From Streptomyces sp. CMB-StM0423 (GTDB lineage Bacteria; Actinomycetota; Actinomycetes; Streptomycetales; Streptomycetaceae): a stretch of 64,000 nucleotides of DNA. A model generated the notes under the pieces. That model did no database searches, was not told the DNA's origin, and saw only the letters and a program-made list of their open reading frames with translations. The translations under genes were made by a program, and so were the position numbers. The stretch lies in contig NZ_CP025407.1 in assembly GCF_002847285.1 (NCBI RefSeq), positions 4,868,501-4,932,500 of the forward strand, in the 5' to 3' direction. This document shows, piece by piece, positions 1 to 8,873 of the stretch (positions are counted from its first letter, which is position 1; every line of letters begins with the position of its first letter).

Positions 1-722
1 CACCGGCACTTCCCACACCCGTCACGTTCTGCGAGATCTTCCCGCCGGACGACTTCCCGCTCTACTTCTACCGCTACCCCAAGGCACCCGACCTGGACCT
101 CACGGCCGACGAACTGGACATGGACGCCGTACGCGCCGCCCGGGTGTTCTGGATGACCGGCACCGGACTCAGCGAAGAACCTTCCAGGGCCGCGACGCTC
201 GCGGCACTCGAAGCCCGGGGCCGGGCGGCACACACCGTCTTCGACCTCGACTGGCGCCCCATGTTCTGGCCCGAGGGCGCGGGCGCGTCCGCCGACGGAC
301 TCGCCCGCGGGCTGTACCAGCAGGCGCTGGCCCACGCCACGGTCGCCGTCGGCAACCTGGAGGAGTGCGCGGTCGCGACGGGGGAGCGGGAACCGCGTGC
401 CGCCGCGCGGGCCCTGCTGGCGACGGGCGTCGAACTCGCCGTGGTCAAACAGGGCCCCCGCGGCGTCCTCGCCGTCCACCGCGACGGCGCGGAAGCCGAA
501 GTACCCCCCGTGCCCGTCGAGGTCGTCAACGGCCTCGGCGCCGGCGACGCCTTCGGCGGCGCCCTCATCCACGGCATGCTGGAAGGCTGGCAACTGGATC
601 GCACCATCGCCTTCGCCAACGCCGCCGGAGCCCACGTGGCGGGCCAACTCGCGTGCTCCGACGCGATGCCCACGGCGGCACAGGTGGAGGCCAGGCTGCG
701 CGCAGTGGAGACCCGGGCGTGA
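1..722 (+). CDS. iolC: 5-dehydro-2-deoxygluconokinase, PfkB family (5' end outside window)
   Basis: This is the C-terminal 239 residues of a PfkB-family sugar kinase; the open frame runs in from the window edge, with the first whole codon at base 3. The opening residues (VTFCEIFPPDDFPLYFYR) are typical of IolC. The PfkB signature near the end reads NGLGAGDAFGGAL, where the Asp of GAGD is the usual catalytic base. IolC phosphorylates 5-dehydro-2-deoxy-D-gluconate in cytosolic myo-inositol breakdown. It is the first visible gene of an iol operon on the same strand, and the next gene, an aldolase, would act on its product. The upstream part of the gene and any promoter lie outside the window. 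Confidence 0.9.
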   Translation, partial: PALPTPVTFCEIFPPDDFPLYFYRYPKAPDLDLTADELDMDAVRAARVFWMTGTGLSEEPSRAATLAALEARGRAAHTVFDLDWRPMFWPEGAGASADGLARGLYQQALAHATVAVGNLEECAVATGEREPRAAARALLATGVELAVVKQGPRGVLAVHRDGAEAEVPPVPVEVVNGLGAGDAFGGALIHGMLEGWQLDRTIAFANAAGAHVAGQLACSDAMPTAAQVEARLRAVETRA

Positions 723-749
723 CCCCACCCGCACGCCCCCCACGCCGCG

Positions 750-787
750 CACCTCCCCCACGCACCCGCCCAAGGGTAGGCCGCCCC
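750..787 (-). repeat. Dispersed repeat, copy A (between iolC and the aldolase gene)
   Basis: The minus strand carries the core CCTACCCTTGGGCGGGTGCG plus one G before it (761-781), identical to three other sites at 13299-13319, 18192-18212 and 57104-57124. Similarity extends over GGGGCGG on one side and TGGGGGAGGTG on the other. The element lies between two co-directional iol genes and points against them, so it is not an obvious promoter here. Confidence 0.75.
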
Positions 788-909
788 AGTGACAGCACGC
801 GCACGCAGCGTACGCGGCGTACAAGGTCGAGCAGTGCGACGATCGAAGTCCGCACCGCAGCCATGACCGCACCCACCCGCGCACGCGCCCACTCCCCGGA
901 GACCCAGGC

Positions 910-1797
910 ATGACCGTTGACAAGACCGGCGACCTCACCGCCACCCGCGTCCACAACCCCGAAGCCATCGCCGCCGCGGCAGATGCCCGCCGCCCCGCGG
1001 CCTCGCCCCTCGGCGACGGCGACCCGGGCCGGGCCATGATCATCGCCGCCGACCACCCCGCCCGCGGGGCCAACGCCGTCGGCGGCGACGCCCACGCCAT
1101 GGCCGATCGCGGACTCCTCCTCGAACGGCTCTGCCTCGCCCTCGAACGCCCCGGCGTCACCGGCGTCCTCGCCACCGCCGACATCCTCGAAGACCTCCTG
1201 CTCCTCGGCGTCCTCGACGGCAAGTCCGTCTTCGGCTCCATGAACCGCGGCGGCCTCGCCGGCTCCGCCTTCGAGATAGACGACCGCTTCACCGGCTACG
1301 ACGCGGAAACCATCGCCGCCATGGGCTTCGACGGCGGCAAGATGCTCACCCGCATCGCCCTCGACGACCCCGCCACCGCCGCCACCCTCGAATCCAGCGC
1401 CCGCGCCGTCGACGCCCTCGCCGACCGGCGCCTCATCGCCATGGTCGAACCCTTCCTCTCCCGCTGGCACGACGGCCGCGTACGCAACGACCTCACCCCC
1501 GACGCCGTCGTCAAGTCCGTCTCCATCGCCTCCGGGCTCGGCCGGCGCAGCGCCTACACCTGGCTCAAGCTGCCCGTCGTCCCCGACATGGAGCGCGTCG
1601 TCGCCGCCACCACCCTGCCCGTGCTCCTCCTCGGCGGCGACGTCGGCGGCGCGGACGGCCAGCGCGCCGTCTTCGACGCCTGGCGCGGCGCCCTGCGGCT
1701 GCCCGGCGTGCAAGGGCTCGTCGTGGGCCGCTCGCTGCTCTACCCCGCCGACGGCGACGTCAGCGGGGCCGTCGACCGGGCGGTGAGCCTGCTGTGA
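910..1797 (+). CDS. Cgl0159-type (beta/alpha)8 aldolase, probable 5-dehydro-2-deoxyphosphogluconate aldolase
   Basis: A 295-residue TIM-barrel protein of the DeoC/LacD type found in actinobacterial iol clusters (Cgl0159-like). It should do the IolJ job: splitting 2-deoxy-5-keto-gluconate 6-phosphate to dihydroxyacetone phosphate and malonate semialdehyde. The sequence shows an IIAADHPARG strand early, which is characteristic of class I aldolases, and a TWLKLPVV strand near residue 220 whose Lys is the likely Schiff-base residue. It sits between the kinase that makes its substrate and iolB, with iolD beyond it. Its stop overlaps the GTG of iolB by 4 bases, so the two are translationally coupled. 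The function rests on family and context, not on a diagnostic motif. Confidence 0.8.
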   Translation: MTVDKTGDLTATRVHNPEAIAAAADARRPAASPLGDGDPGRAMIIAADHPARGANAVGGDAHAMADRGLLLERLCLALERPGVTGVLATADILEDLLLLGVLDGKSVFGSMNRGGLAGSAFEIDDRFTGYDAETIAAMGFDGGKMLTRIALDDPATAATLESSARAVDALADRRLIAMVEPFLSRWHDGRVRNDLTPDAVVKSVSIASGLGRRSAYTWLKLPVVPDMERVVAATTLPVLLLGGDVGGADGQRAVFDAWRGALRLPGVQGLVVGRSLLYPADGDVSGAVDRAVSLL

Positions 1798-2690
1798 ACG
1801 GCGCCAACGACACCAACGGCGAGCTGTACGTACCCGGCGGCGCCGCCGCCTCCGGCCCGTACCGTACGGACATCACCCCAGGGACCGCCGGCTGGGGCTA
1901 CTCCGGCCTGCGCATCCTCGAACTCGCCCCCGGCCGGAGCCACACCCTCGCCACCGGCGACGCCGAACACCTCGTGCTCCCCCTGGCCGGCGGCTGCACC
2001 GTCGAAGCCGACGGCCTGAGCCTCGAACTCACCGGCCGCCCCGGCGTCTTCGGCGAGCCCACCGACTTCGCCTACGTCCCCCGCGACACCGACGTCCGCA
2101 TCACCAGCCCCGGCGGCGGCCGCTTCGCCCTGCCCTCCGCCCGCTGCGAACGCCGCCTGCCCGTACGCTACGGGCCCGCCGCCGGCGTACCCGTCGAACT
2201 GCGCGGCGCCGGCACCTGCAGCCGCGAAGTGCACAACTACTGCCTCCCCCAGACCTTCGACGCCGACCGGCTCCTCGTCTGCGAGGTACTCACCCCCGGC
2301 GGCAACTGGTCCTCCTACCCGCCGCACAAGCACGACGAGGCACGCCCCGGCGAGGAGAGCGAGCTGGAGGAGATCTACTACTTCGAGGTCGCGGAAGGCC
2401 CCGGCGGCGGCCCCGGCATGGCGTACCAGCGCGTCTACGGCACCGCGGAACGGCCGCTGGACGTACTCGCCGAGGTACGCACCGGCGACACCGTGCTCAT
2501 CCCGCACGGCTGGCACGGCCCCTCCATGGCCGTACCCGGCTACGACCTCTACTACCTGAACGTCATGGCAGGACCCGGCGCCGAACGGGCCTGGCTCATC
2601 TGCGACGACCCGGCACACGGCTGGATCCGCAGCACCTGGGACGACCAGGACACCGACCCGAGGCTGCCGTTCGGAGGAGGGACGCGATGA
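1794..2690 (+). CDS. iolB: 5-deoxy-glucuronate isomerase
   Basis: A 298-residue double-cupin protein of the KduI/IolB family, close to the usual IolB length of about 270-300. It converts 5-deoxy-D-glucuronate to 5-dehydro-2-deoxy-D-gluconate. The metal-binding cupin core is visible in PPHKHDEA followed by ELEEIYYF, giving the His and Glu ligands, and a later HGWHGP supplies another His. The GTG start overlaps the preceding stop (GTGA), and its own stop overlaps the ATG of iolD (ATGA), so three iol genes are translationally coupled. Confidence 0.93.
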   Translation: MNGANDTNGELYVPGGAAASGPYRTDITPGTAGWGYSGLRILELAPGRSHTLATGDAEHLVLPLAGGCTVEADGLSLELTGRPGVFGEPTDFAYVPRDTDVRITSPGGGRFALPSARCERRLPVRYGPAAGVPVELRGAGTCSREVHNYCLPQTFDADRLLVCEVLTPGGNWSSYPPHKHDEARPGEESELEEIYYFEVAEGPGGGPGMAYQRVYGTAERPLDVLAEVRTGDTVLIPHGWHGPSMAVPGYDLYYLNVMAGPGAERAWLICDDPAHGWIRSTWDDQDTDPRLPFGGGTR

Positions 2691-4609
2691 CCGACGCGAC
2701 GAGCGACGCGACGAGCACCAAGGACGGCGAGACCGTCAGGCTCACCACCGCCCAGGCGCTGGTGCGCTTCCTGGCCGGCCAGTACAGCGAACGCGACGGC
2801 GTCGAACACCGCCTCATCCCCGGCATGTGGGGCATCTTCGGCCACGGCAACGTCGCCGGCGTCGGCCAGGCGCTGCTCCAGGCCGCCCGTACCGGCGAAG
2901 CGGACCTCCCGTACCACCTCGCCCGCAACGAGCAGGCCATGGTCCACTCCGCCACCGCCTACGCGAAGATGGCCAACCGCCTCCAGACCTACGCCTGCAC
3001 CTCCTCCATCGGCCCCGGCGCCACCAACATGGTCACCGGCGCCGCCCTCGCCACCACCAACCGCCTGCCGGTCCTCCTCCTCCCCGGCGACGTCTTCGCC
3101 ACCCGCGCCGCCGACCCGGTGCTCCAGCAACTGGAAGACCCCCGCAACGGCGACATCACCGTCAACGACGCACTGCGGCCCGTCTCCGCCTACTTCGACC
3201 GCGTCGAACGCCCCGAGCAGCTCATCCCCGCCGCGCTCGCCGCGATGCGGGTGCTCACCGACCCCGCGGAGACCGGCGCCGTCACCCTCGCGCTGCCGCA
3301 GGACGTACAGGCCGAGGCGTACGACTGGCCCGTGGCGTTCCTGCGCCGCCGCGTCTGGCACGTGCCCCGCCCCGCACCCGAGCCCGCCGCGCTGGCCCGC
3401 GCCGTCACGCTGCTCCGCGGCGCCCGCCGGCCGCTGCTCGTCGCCGGCGGCGGCGCGGTGTACTCCGAGGCGTGGGAGGAACTGCGCGCCTTCGCGCTGC
3501 GCACCGGCATCCCCGTCGCCGACACCCACGCCGGCAAGGGCGCCGTGCCCTGGGACCACCCCTCGGCCGTCGGCGCGCTCGGCTCCACCGGCACCGCCGC
3601 CGCCAACGCGCTGGCCGCCGAGGCCGACGTGGTCCTCGGCGTCGGCACCCGCTACAGCGACTTCACCACCGCGAGCCGCACCGTCTTCGCCCGCCCCGAC
3701 GTGGCGTTCGTCAACCTCAACGTCGCCCGCCTCGACGCCGTCAAGCACGCCGCCGAGCCGCTGGTCGCGGACGCCCGCGCGGGCCTCGAAGCGCTCGACG
3801 CCGAACTCGCCGACTGGCAGGCCGACGACGCCCACCGGGCGCGCGTACACGAACTCGCCGACGCCTGGCGCCGCACCACCGACGCCGTCTACCACCCCGG
3901 GCGCGGCCACGGCCCGCCGCCCGCGCAGACCGAGATCCTCGGCGCCGTCAACGACCTGGCCGGCGACAGCGACGTCGTCATCAACGCCGCCGGCTCCATG
4001 CCCGGCGACCTCCAGGCCCTCTGGCGGGCCCGGGACCCGAAGGCGTACCACGTCGAATACGCCTACTCCACCATGGGCTACGAGATCGCCGCCGGACTCG
4101 GCGTGAAGCTCGCCGCCCCCGACCGCGAGGTCGTCGTCCTCGTCGGCGACGGCTCGTACCTGATGCTCTCCCAGGAGATCGTCACGGCGGTCTCCGAGGG
4201 GCTGAAGCTGATCGTCGTCCTCGTCGACAACGGCGGCTTCGCGTCCATCGGCGCGCTGTCGGAGTCGCTGGGCTCGCAGCGCTTCGGCACCCGGTACGCG
4301 GGGCGCAACCCCGACACCGGCGAGCTGGACGGCGGGCCGCTGCCGGTGGACCTGGCGGCGAACGCGGCGAGCCTCGGCGCGAACGTGCTGCGGGCGACGA
4401 CGGTGGCGGAGTTCCGGGACGCCTTCGTCCGGGCCAAGGAGGCGGAACGCACCACGGTGGTGCACGTCGTCACCGACCTGACCGGGCCCAACCCGCCGAG
4501 TTCCGCGTGGTGGGACGTGCCGGTCAGTGAGGTCTCCGAGCTGGAGTCCACGCGCAAGGCGTACGAGGAGTACCGCGACGGCAAGCGCGCCCAACGCCCG
4601 TACCTCTGA
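2687..4609 (+). CDS. iolD: 3D-(3,5/4)-trihydroxycyclohexane-1,2-dione hydrolase (ThDP-dependent)
   Basis: A 640-residue thiamine-diphosphate enzyme with the standard three-domain layout: N-terminal PYR domain, central domain, C-terminal PP domain. It opens the ring of trihydroxycyclohexane-dione to give 5-deoxy-glucuronate. The ThDP/Mg motif is visible as GDGSYLM followed about 30 residues later by DNGGFASIG. The PYR domain carries the ARNEQAMVHSA glutamate segment, and the MWGIFGHGNVAG opening is typical of IolD rather than acetolactate synthase. The ATG overlaps the iolB stop. The next gene follows after about 46 bp. Confidence 0.95.
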   Translation: MTDATSDATSTKDGETVRLTTAQALVRFLAGQYSERDGVEHRLIPGMWGIFGHGNVAGVGQALLQAARTGEADLPYHLARNEQAMVHSATAYAKMANRLQTYACTSSIGPGATNMVTGAALATTNRLPVLLLPGDVFATRAADPVLQQLEDPRNGDITVNDALRPVSAYFDRVERPEQLIPAALAAMRVLTDPAETGAVTLALPQDVQAEAYDWPVAFLRRRVWHVPRPAPEPAALARAVTLLRGARRPLLVAGGGAVYSEAWEELRAFALRTGIPVADTHAGKGAVPWDHPSAVGALGSTGTAAANALAAEADVVLGVGTRYSDFTTASRTVFARPDVAFVNLNVARLDAVKHAAEPLVADARAGLEALDAELADWQADDAHRARVHELADAWRRTTDAVYHPGRGHGPPPAQTEILGAVNDLAGDSDVVINAAGSMPGDLQALWRARDPKAYHVEYAYSTMGYEIAAGLGVKLAAPDREVVVLVGDGSYLMLSQEIVTAVSEGLKLIVVLVDNGGFASIGALSESLGSQRFGTRYAGRNPDTGELDGGPLPVDLAANAASLGANVLRATTVAEFRDAFVRAKEAERTTVVHVVTDLTGPNPPSSAWWDVPVSEVSELESTRKAYEEYRDGKRAQRPYL

Positions 4610-4655
4610 CAGCCAGCAACCCCCGTACTTCCCCGGCAAGTTAAGCGAGACCCTC

Positions 4656-6167
4656 ATGCACACGATCGAGCACTGGATCGCCGGCGGCGCTGCTGCGTCC
4701 GTTTCGGCTACCTCCGCCCGCACCGCCCCCGTCTACGACCCCGCCACCGGACGCGAGCAGGCCCGCGTCCTGCTCGCCGAGACCGCCGACGTCGACGCCG
4801 CCGTCAGCGCCGCCGCCAAGGCGTACGACACCTGGCGCGACAGCTCGCTGTCCCAGCGGATGCGCGTCATGTTCGCCTTCCGCGAGCTGCTGGTCCGGCA
4901 CGAGGACGAGCTGGCCCGCGTCATCTCCGCCCAGCACGGCAAGATCATCTCCGATGCCCGGGGCGAGATCGTCCGCGGCCGGGAGGTCGTCGAGTACGCC
5001 TGCGGCATAGCCGACGCCCTCAAGGGCGGCTTCTCCGACCAGTACTCGCGCGGCGTCGACGTCCTCTCCTTCCGTGAGCCGCTGGGGGTCTGCGCGGGCA
5101 TCACCCCGTTCAACTTCCCCGCGATGGTGCCGCTGTGGATGCACCCCATCGCCATCGCCACCGGCAACACCTTCGTGCTCAAGCCCAGCGAGCGCGACCC
5201 GTCCGCCTCCAACCTGATCGCCCAGTTCTACGCGGACGCCGGGCTGCCCGACGGCGTCTTCAACGTCGTCCACGGCGACAAGACCGCCGTCGACGCCATC
5301 CTCGACCACCCCGGCATCTCCGCCGTCTCCTTCGTCGGCTCCACGCCCGTCGCCACCTACGTGCACGAGCGCGGCACCGCCGCGGGCAAGCGCGTCCAGG
5401 CGCTCGGCGGCGCGAAGAACCACGCCGTCGTGCTGCCGGACGCGGACCTGGAGTACGCCTCCGACCAGCTCGTCGCCGCCGCCTACGGCTCCGCGGGCGA
5501 GCGCTGCATGGCGATCTCCGTCGCCGTCGCGGTCGGGGACGCGGCGGAGCCGCTGGTCGAGGTGCTGGAGCGGAAGGCGCGCGCGGTGCGCGTCGGCCCC
5601 GGCGACGACCCGGCCAGCGAGATGGGCCCGCTCGTCACCCGCGCCGCGCAGGAGCGCGTCAGCGGGGCCGTCGCCTCGGCCGCGGCGCAGGGCGCGACGG
5701 TCGTGGTCGACGGCCGGGACCTGAAGGTCGCCGGGCACGAGGAGGGCTTCTTCACCGGGCCGACGCTGCTGGACCACGTCAGTGCGGCGATGGACGCGTA
5801 CCGCACGGAGATCTTCGGCCCGGTGCTCGCGGTGATCCGCGTCGCCACCCTGGACGAGGCGATCGCGCTCATCAACGCCAACCCGTACGGCAACGGCACG
5901 GCGCTCTTCACCGGCGACGGCGGCGCGGCCCGGCGCTTCCAGCGTGAGGTGCACGTCGGGATGGTCGGCATCAACGTGCCGGTGCCGGTGCCGATGGCCG
6001 CGTACTCCTTCGGCGGCTGGAAGGACTCGCTCATCGGCGACAGCCCCGTGCACGGCCCGGAGGGCGTGCGCTTCTACACCCGCCCGAAGGTCGTCACGAC
6101 CCGCTGGCCGGCCGGCGGCAACCCGGCGGCCCGCGGCGCGGCGTTCGCGTTCCCGACCGCCAACTGA
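4656..6167 (+). CDS. iolA: CoA-acylating methylmalonate-semialdehyde / malonate-semialdehyde dehydrogenase
   Basis: A 503-residue aldehyde dehydrogenase of the MmsA/IolA family. It converts malonate semialdehyde (inositol route) or methylmalonate semialdehyde (valine route) to acetyl- or propionyl-CoA with NAD. Family signatures are ITPFNFPAMVPLWM near residue 150, the cofactor-binding FVGSTPVA, and the nucleophilic Cys in GSAGERCMAI near residue 284. I chose the ATG at 4656 (MHTIEHWIAGG) because family members start there. The same frame stays open upstream to 4527, but that part overlaps iolD and has no family character. The position in the iol operon favours the inositol role. Confidence 0.93.
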   Translation: MHTIEHWIAGGAAASVSATSARTAPVYDPATGREQARVLLAETADVDAAVSAAAKAYDTWRDSSLSQRMRVMFAFRELLVRHEDELARVISAQHGKIISDARGEIVRGREVVEYACGIADALKGGFSDQYSRGVDVLSFREPLGVCAGITPFNFPAMVPLWMHPIAIATGNTFVLKPSERDPSASNLIAQFYADAGLPDGVFNVVHGDKTAVDAILDHPGISAVSFVGSTPVATYVHERGTAAGKRVQALGGAKNHAVVLPDADLEYASDQLVAAAYGSAGERCMAISVAVAVGDAAEPLVEVLERKARAVRVGPGDDPASEMGPLVTRAAQERVSGAVASAAAQGATVVVDGRDLKVAGHEEGFFTGPTLLDHVSAAMDAYRTEIFGPVLAVIRVATLDEAIALINANPYGNGTALFTGDGGAARRFQREVHVGMVGINVPVPVPMAAYSFGGWKDSLIGDSPVHGPEGVRFYTRPKVVTTRWPAGGNPAARGAAFAFPTAN

Positions 6168-6218
6168 CCCGCCCCCCCACCCCGTCACGAGCCCCGACCA
6201 CCGAGAGGCCGCACCCTC

Positions 6219-7172
6219 ATGACCGACGCACCCGGCGCCCCGCGCCCCGCCGCGGGAACCGCCGCCGGCAATCTGTGCCTGGGCTCCGCCCCCTGCTCCT
6301 GGGGGGTGTGGTTCCCCGAGGAGGAGCACCAGGTCCCGTACACGCGCTTCCTCGACGAGCTGGCCGAGACCGGCTACAAGTGGCTGGAGCTGGGCCCGTA
6401 CGGGTATCTGCCCACCGACCCGCAGCGCCTCGCCGGCGAACTCGCCGAGCGCGGCCTCCAGGTCTCCGGCGGCACGATCTTCGGCGCCCTGCACCGCCCC
6501 GCCGAGTGGGACGAGACGCTGGCGAACGTGCGCCGCGTCGCCGAGCTGACCGCCGCCGCCGGCGCGCACCACCTCGTGCTCATCCCGCCGCTGTACCGCG
6601 ACGAGAAGACCGGCGACTTCACCGAGCCGCCGGAGCTGACGGCCGCGCAGTGGACGGCGCTCGGCAAGGCCGCCGACGACCTGGGCAAGATCCTCCTGGA
6701 CGACTACGACGTCCGTCTCGTCGTCCACCCGCACGCCGACAGCCACATCCAGACGCAGCCGGAGATCGAGCGCTTCCTGAACGCGACCGACTCCCGCTAC
6801 GCCAACCTCTGCCTGGACACGGGCCATGTCGCGTACGGCGGCGGCGACAACCTCGATCTCATCCGCCGCTACGCCGAGCGCATCGGCTACGTCCACATCA
6901 AGCAGATGGACCCGGTGATCATCGAGCAGGTCCGGGCCGAGAACCTGTCGTTCTCCGAGGCGGTCAGCCGCGGCGTGGCCGTGGAGCCGCCCGCGGGGGT
7001 GCCCAACCCGGGGGACATCGTGCAGGCGCTGTCCGGCCTGGACGCGGAGCTGTTCGTGGTGGTGGAGCAGGACCTGTGGCCGTGCGAGCCGGAGGTGCCG
7101 CTGCCGATCGCGGTCCGTACCCGCGACTACCTGGCGGGCGTCGGCCTGAGCGGCACGCGCCGCCCCCGCTGA
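6219..7172 (+). CDS. iolE: TIM-barrel sugar isomerase/dehydratase, IolE-like (2-keto-myo-inositol dehydratase)
   Basis: A 317-residue xylose-isomerase-like TIM barrel. The N-terminal GSAPCSWGVWFP strand and the ELGPYGYLPTDP segment are shared by the actinobacterial proteins annotated as inosose dehydratase. Metal-binding residues are likely in VHPHADSHIQ, CLDTGHVAYGGGD and YVHIKQMDP. In context it should dehydrate 2-keto-myo-inositol, made by the IolG-type dehydrogenase encoded next, to the dione used by IolD. Related folds (IolI inosose isomerase, IolH) cannot be excluded by eye, so the exact reaction is an inference from the otherwise complete pathway around it. Confidence 0.75.
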   Translation: MTDAPGAPRPAAGTAAGNLCLGSAPCSWGVWFPEEEHQVPYTRFLDELAETGYKWLELGPYGYLPTDPQRLAGELAERGLQVSGGTIFGALHRPAEWDETLANVRRVAELTAAAGAHHLVLIPPLYRDEKTGDFTEPPELTAAQWTALGKAADDLGKILLDDYDVRLVVHPHADSHIQTQPEIERFLNATDSRYANLCLDTGHVAYGGGDNLDLIRRYAERIGYVHIKQMDPVIIEQVRAENLSFSEAVSRGVAVEPPAGVPNPGDIVQALSGLDAELFVVVEQDLWPCEPEVPLPIAVRTRDYLAGVGLSGTRRPR

Positions 7173-7203
7173 AGCCGAACTCAGTACTGAGGAGCAAGAA
7201 GTC

Positions 7204-8220
7204 ATGACCGTACGCATCGGAGTCGTCGGCACCGGCGCCATCGGCCGCGAGCACATCGAGCGCATCAGCCGCGTCATCAGCGGGGCCCGCGTGAGCGCCG
7301 TCGCCGACATCGACGCGGCGCTGGCGGAGAAGGCCGCGGCGGAGGCGGGGGGCGCGCGGGTCGCCGACGCCGCGGATATCGCGGGGTCGCTGATCGCCGC
7401 GGACGACGTGGACGCGGTGCTGGTGTCGTCCTGGCACGCCGCGCACGCCGAGCACGTACTGGCCGCGATCGCCGCGGGCAAGCCGGTGCTCTGCGAGAAG
7501 CCGCTGGCGACGACGGCGGAGGACGCGCTGCGCGTGCTGGCCGCGGAGGAGGCGTTCGGGCGGCGGCTGGTGCAGGTCGGGTTCATGCGCCGCTACGACC
7601 CGGGCTACCGGGAGTTGAAGCGCGTCATCGCCGACGGAGGCATCGGCCGGCCGCTGATGATGCACTGCGCGCACCGCAACCGGTCGGCGCCCGAGCGGTA
7701 CACGACCGAGATGGCCGCGCAGGACACGGGCGTGCACGAGATCGACGCGGCCCGCTGGCTGCTGGCCGACGAGATCGTCTCCGCGCAGGTCATCATGCCG
7801 CGCGCCACGGAGCGCCGCTTCCCGCACTTGCAGGACCCGCAGTTCATGCTCTTCGAGACGGCCGGCGGGGTCCGTATCGACCTGGAGGTCTTCGTCAACT
7901 GCCAGTACGGGTACGACATCCAGTGCGAGACGGTCGGCGAGACGGGTCTGATCCGGCTGCCAGAACCGGCGCGCGCTCAGGTGCGTGCGGCGGCGCGGGT
8001 GGGCACGGAGATCGACCAGGAGTGGGGCGGCCGCTTCGCGGAGGCGTTCGACGTGGAGGTGCAGGCGTGGGCCGACTCGGTGGCCGCGGGTGCGGCCACG
8101 GGGCCGAGCGCCTGGGACGGTTACGCCGCCACAGCGGTCGCGGCGGCGACGGTCGAGGCGCAGCGGACGGGCGCGGTGGTGGACGTGAACCTCGTGGAAC
8201 GCCCGGCGTTCTACGCCTGA
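7204..8220 (+). CDS. iolG: myo-inositol 2-dehydrogenase, Gfo/Idh/MocA family
   Basis: A 338-residue Gfo/Idh/MocA oxidoreductase. The N-terminal Rossmann motif is VVGTGAIGREH. The family's EKP motif is present as LCEKPLATT near residue 97, with the catalytic Lys. The substrate domain includes QDTGVHEIDAARWLL, where the conserved Asp and His lie. It oxidises myo-inositol to 2-keto-myo-inositol with NAD, the first committed step of the pathway. It is the last gene of the iol operon and is followed by strong hairpins. Related scyllo-inositol or other polyol dehydrogenases are possible, but the cluster supports iolG. Confidence 0.87.
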   Translation: MTVRIGVVGTGAIGREHIERISRVISGARVSAVADIDAALAEKAAAEAGGARVADAADIAGSLIAADDVDAVLVSSWHAAHAEHVLAAIAAGKPVLCEKPLATTAEDALRVLAAEEAFGRRLVQVGFMRRYDPGYRELKRVIADGGIGRPLMMHCAHRNRSAPERYTTEMAAQDTGVHEIDAARWLLADEIVSAQVIMPRATERRFPHLQDPQFMLFETAGGVRIDLEVFVNCQYGYDIQCETVGETGLIRLPEPARAQVRAAARVGTEIDQEWGGRFAEAFDVEVQAWADSVAAGAATGPSAWDGYAATAVAAATVEAQRTGAVVDVNLVERPAFYA

Positions 8221-8234
8221 CGGGCACGCACGCC

Positions 8235-8325
8235 GCCCGGTTTTCCGGGCCGGGGCACCGTCCCCGGCCCGCCGCGCTTCCCGCGGCCCCGGCCCCCACT
8301 GCGGGGGGAGGGGCCGGGCCGCGGG
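8235..8325 (+). terminator. Transcription terminator hairpins after the iol operon
   Basis: Two nested options come first: GCCCGG-TTTT-CCGGGC (8235-8250) or GGGCCGGGG (8247-8255) pairing with CCCCGGCCC (8262-8270). They are followed by a long hairpin in which CCCGCGGCCC (8280-8289) and GGCCCC (8291-8296) pair with GGGGCC (8310-8315) and GGGCCGCGGG (8316-8325). There is no U-tract, as is common in actinomycetes. Confidence 0.65.
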
Positions 8326-8386
8326 AACCCCGTCTCCGTTCGGCACGTCTCCTTGGGGCAGCAGGTGTGTCCAAAGGGGGGTACGG

Positions 8387-8773
8387 ATGTCACTGGGGGA
8401 GCCGCCGCTGCTGAGCCGTCCGCCGTGGGTCGGCGTGACGACGACGCTGGGGCAGATGGCGTACGCGCTGGGGGCGTTACCGGCGGCGTTGATGGCGCTG
8501 ATGATCCCGCTGTTCCGCGGCGAGCGGGAGTACTGCGCGCCGCCGGACCATACGGGTCCGTGCGACCGCATCCAGGAGATGAGCGCCGGTTCGGCCGCGG
8601 GTCTTGGCCTGGGGGTGCTGACGCTGCTGGTGGCGGGCGCGGTCGCGCAGTCCGTGGGGCGGCGGATGGCGGAGACGGGGCGGGAGCGGCGGGGGGTGGC
8701 ACTGGTGCTGGGGACGCTGGCGGTGCCGGCGGTGACGTACGCGATGCTGGCGTACGGGTACACGACGGCGTGA
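8387..8773 (+). CDS. Small integral membrane protein of unknown function
   Basis: A 128-residue protein that I do not recognise. It shows about three hydrophobic stretches: around residues 20-45 (LGQMAYALGALPAALMALMIPL), 67-85 (AAGLGLGVLTLLVAGAVA) and 103-123 (VALVLGTLAVPAVTYAMLAY). Two Cys in the first extracellular-type loop (REYCAPPDHTGPCD) could form a disulfide. A G-rich stretch (AAAGGGGGG) lies before the ATG as a possible ribosome binding site. It stands alone between the iol terminator and the convergent XPB gene. Membrane location is an inference from hydrophobicity; no enzymatic role is suggested. Confidence 0.65.
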   Translation: MSLGEPPLLSRPPWVGVTTTLGQMAYALGALPAALMALMIPLFRGEREYCAPPDHTGPCDRIQEMSAGSAAGLGLGVLTLLVAGAVAQSVGRRMAETGRERRGVALVLGTLAVPAVTYAMLAYGYTTA

Positions 8774-8873
8774 GGCGGCGGCGTACGCGGTGACGGGGTG
8801 CGGCCCGCCCTCGTACGGGACGGGCGTGAAGCCCGGTGTCCGTACGCGACAGCCCGAAGCCCGCGGCCCGCCG

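Noticed and set aside
4527..4655. 43-codon extension of iolA upstream of 4656
   Set aside because: It overlaps iolD and has no family similarity; the start at 4656 matches the family.
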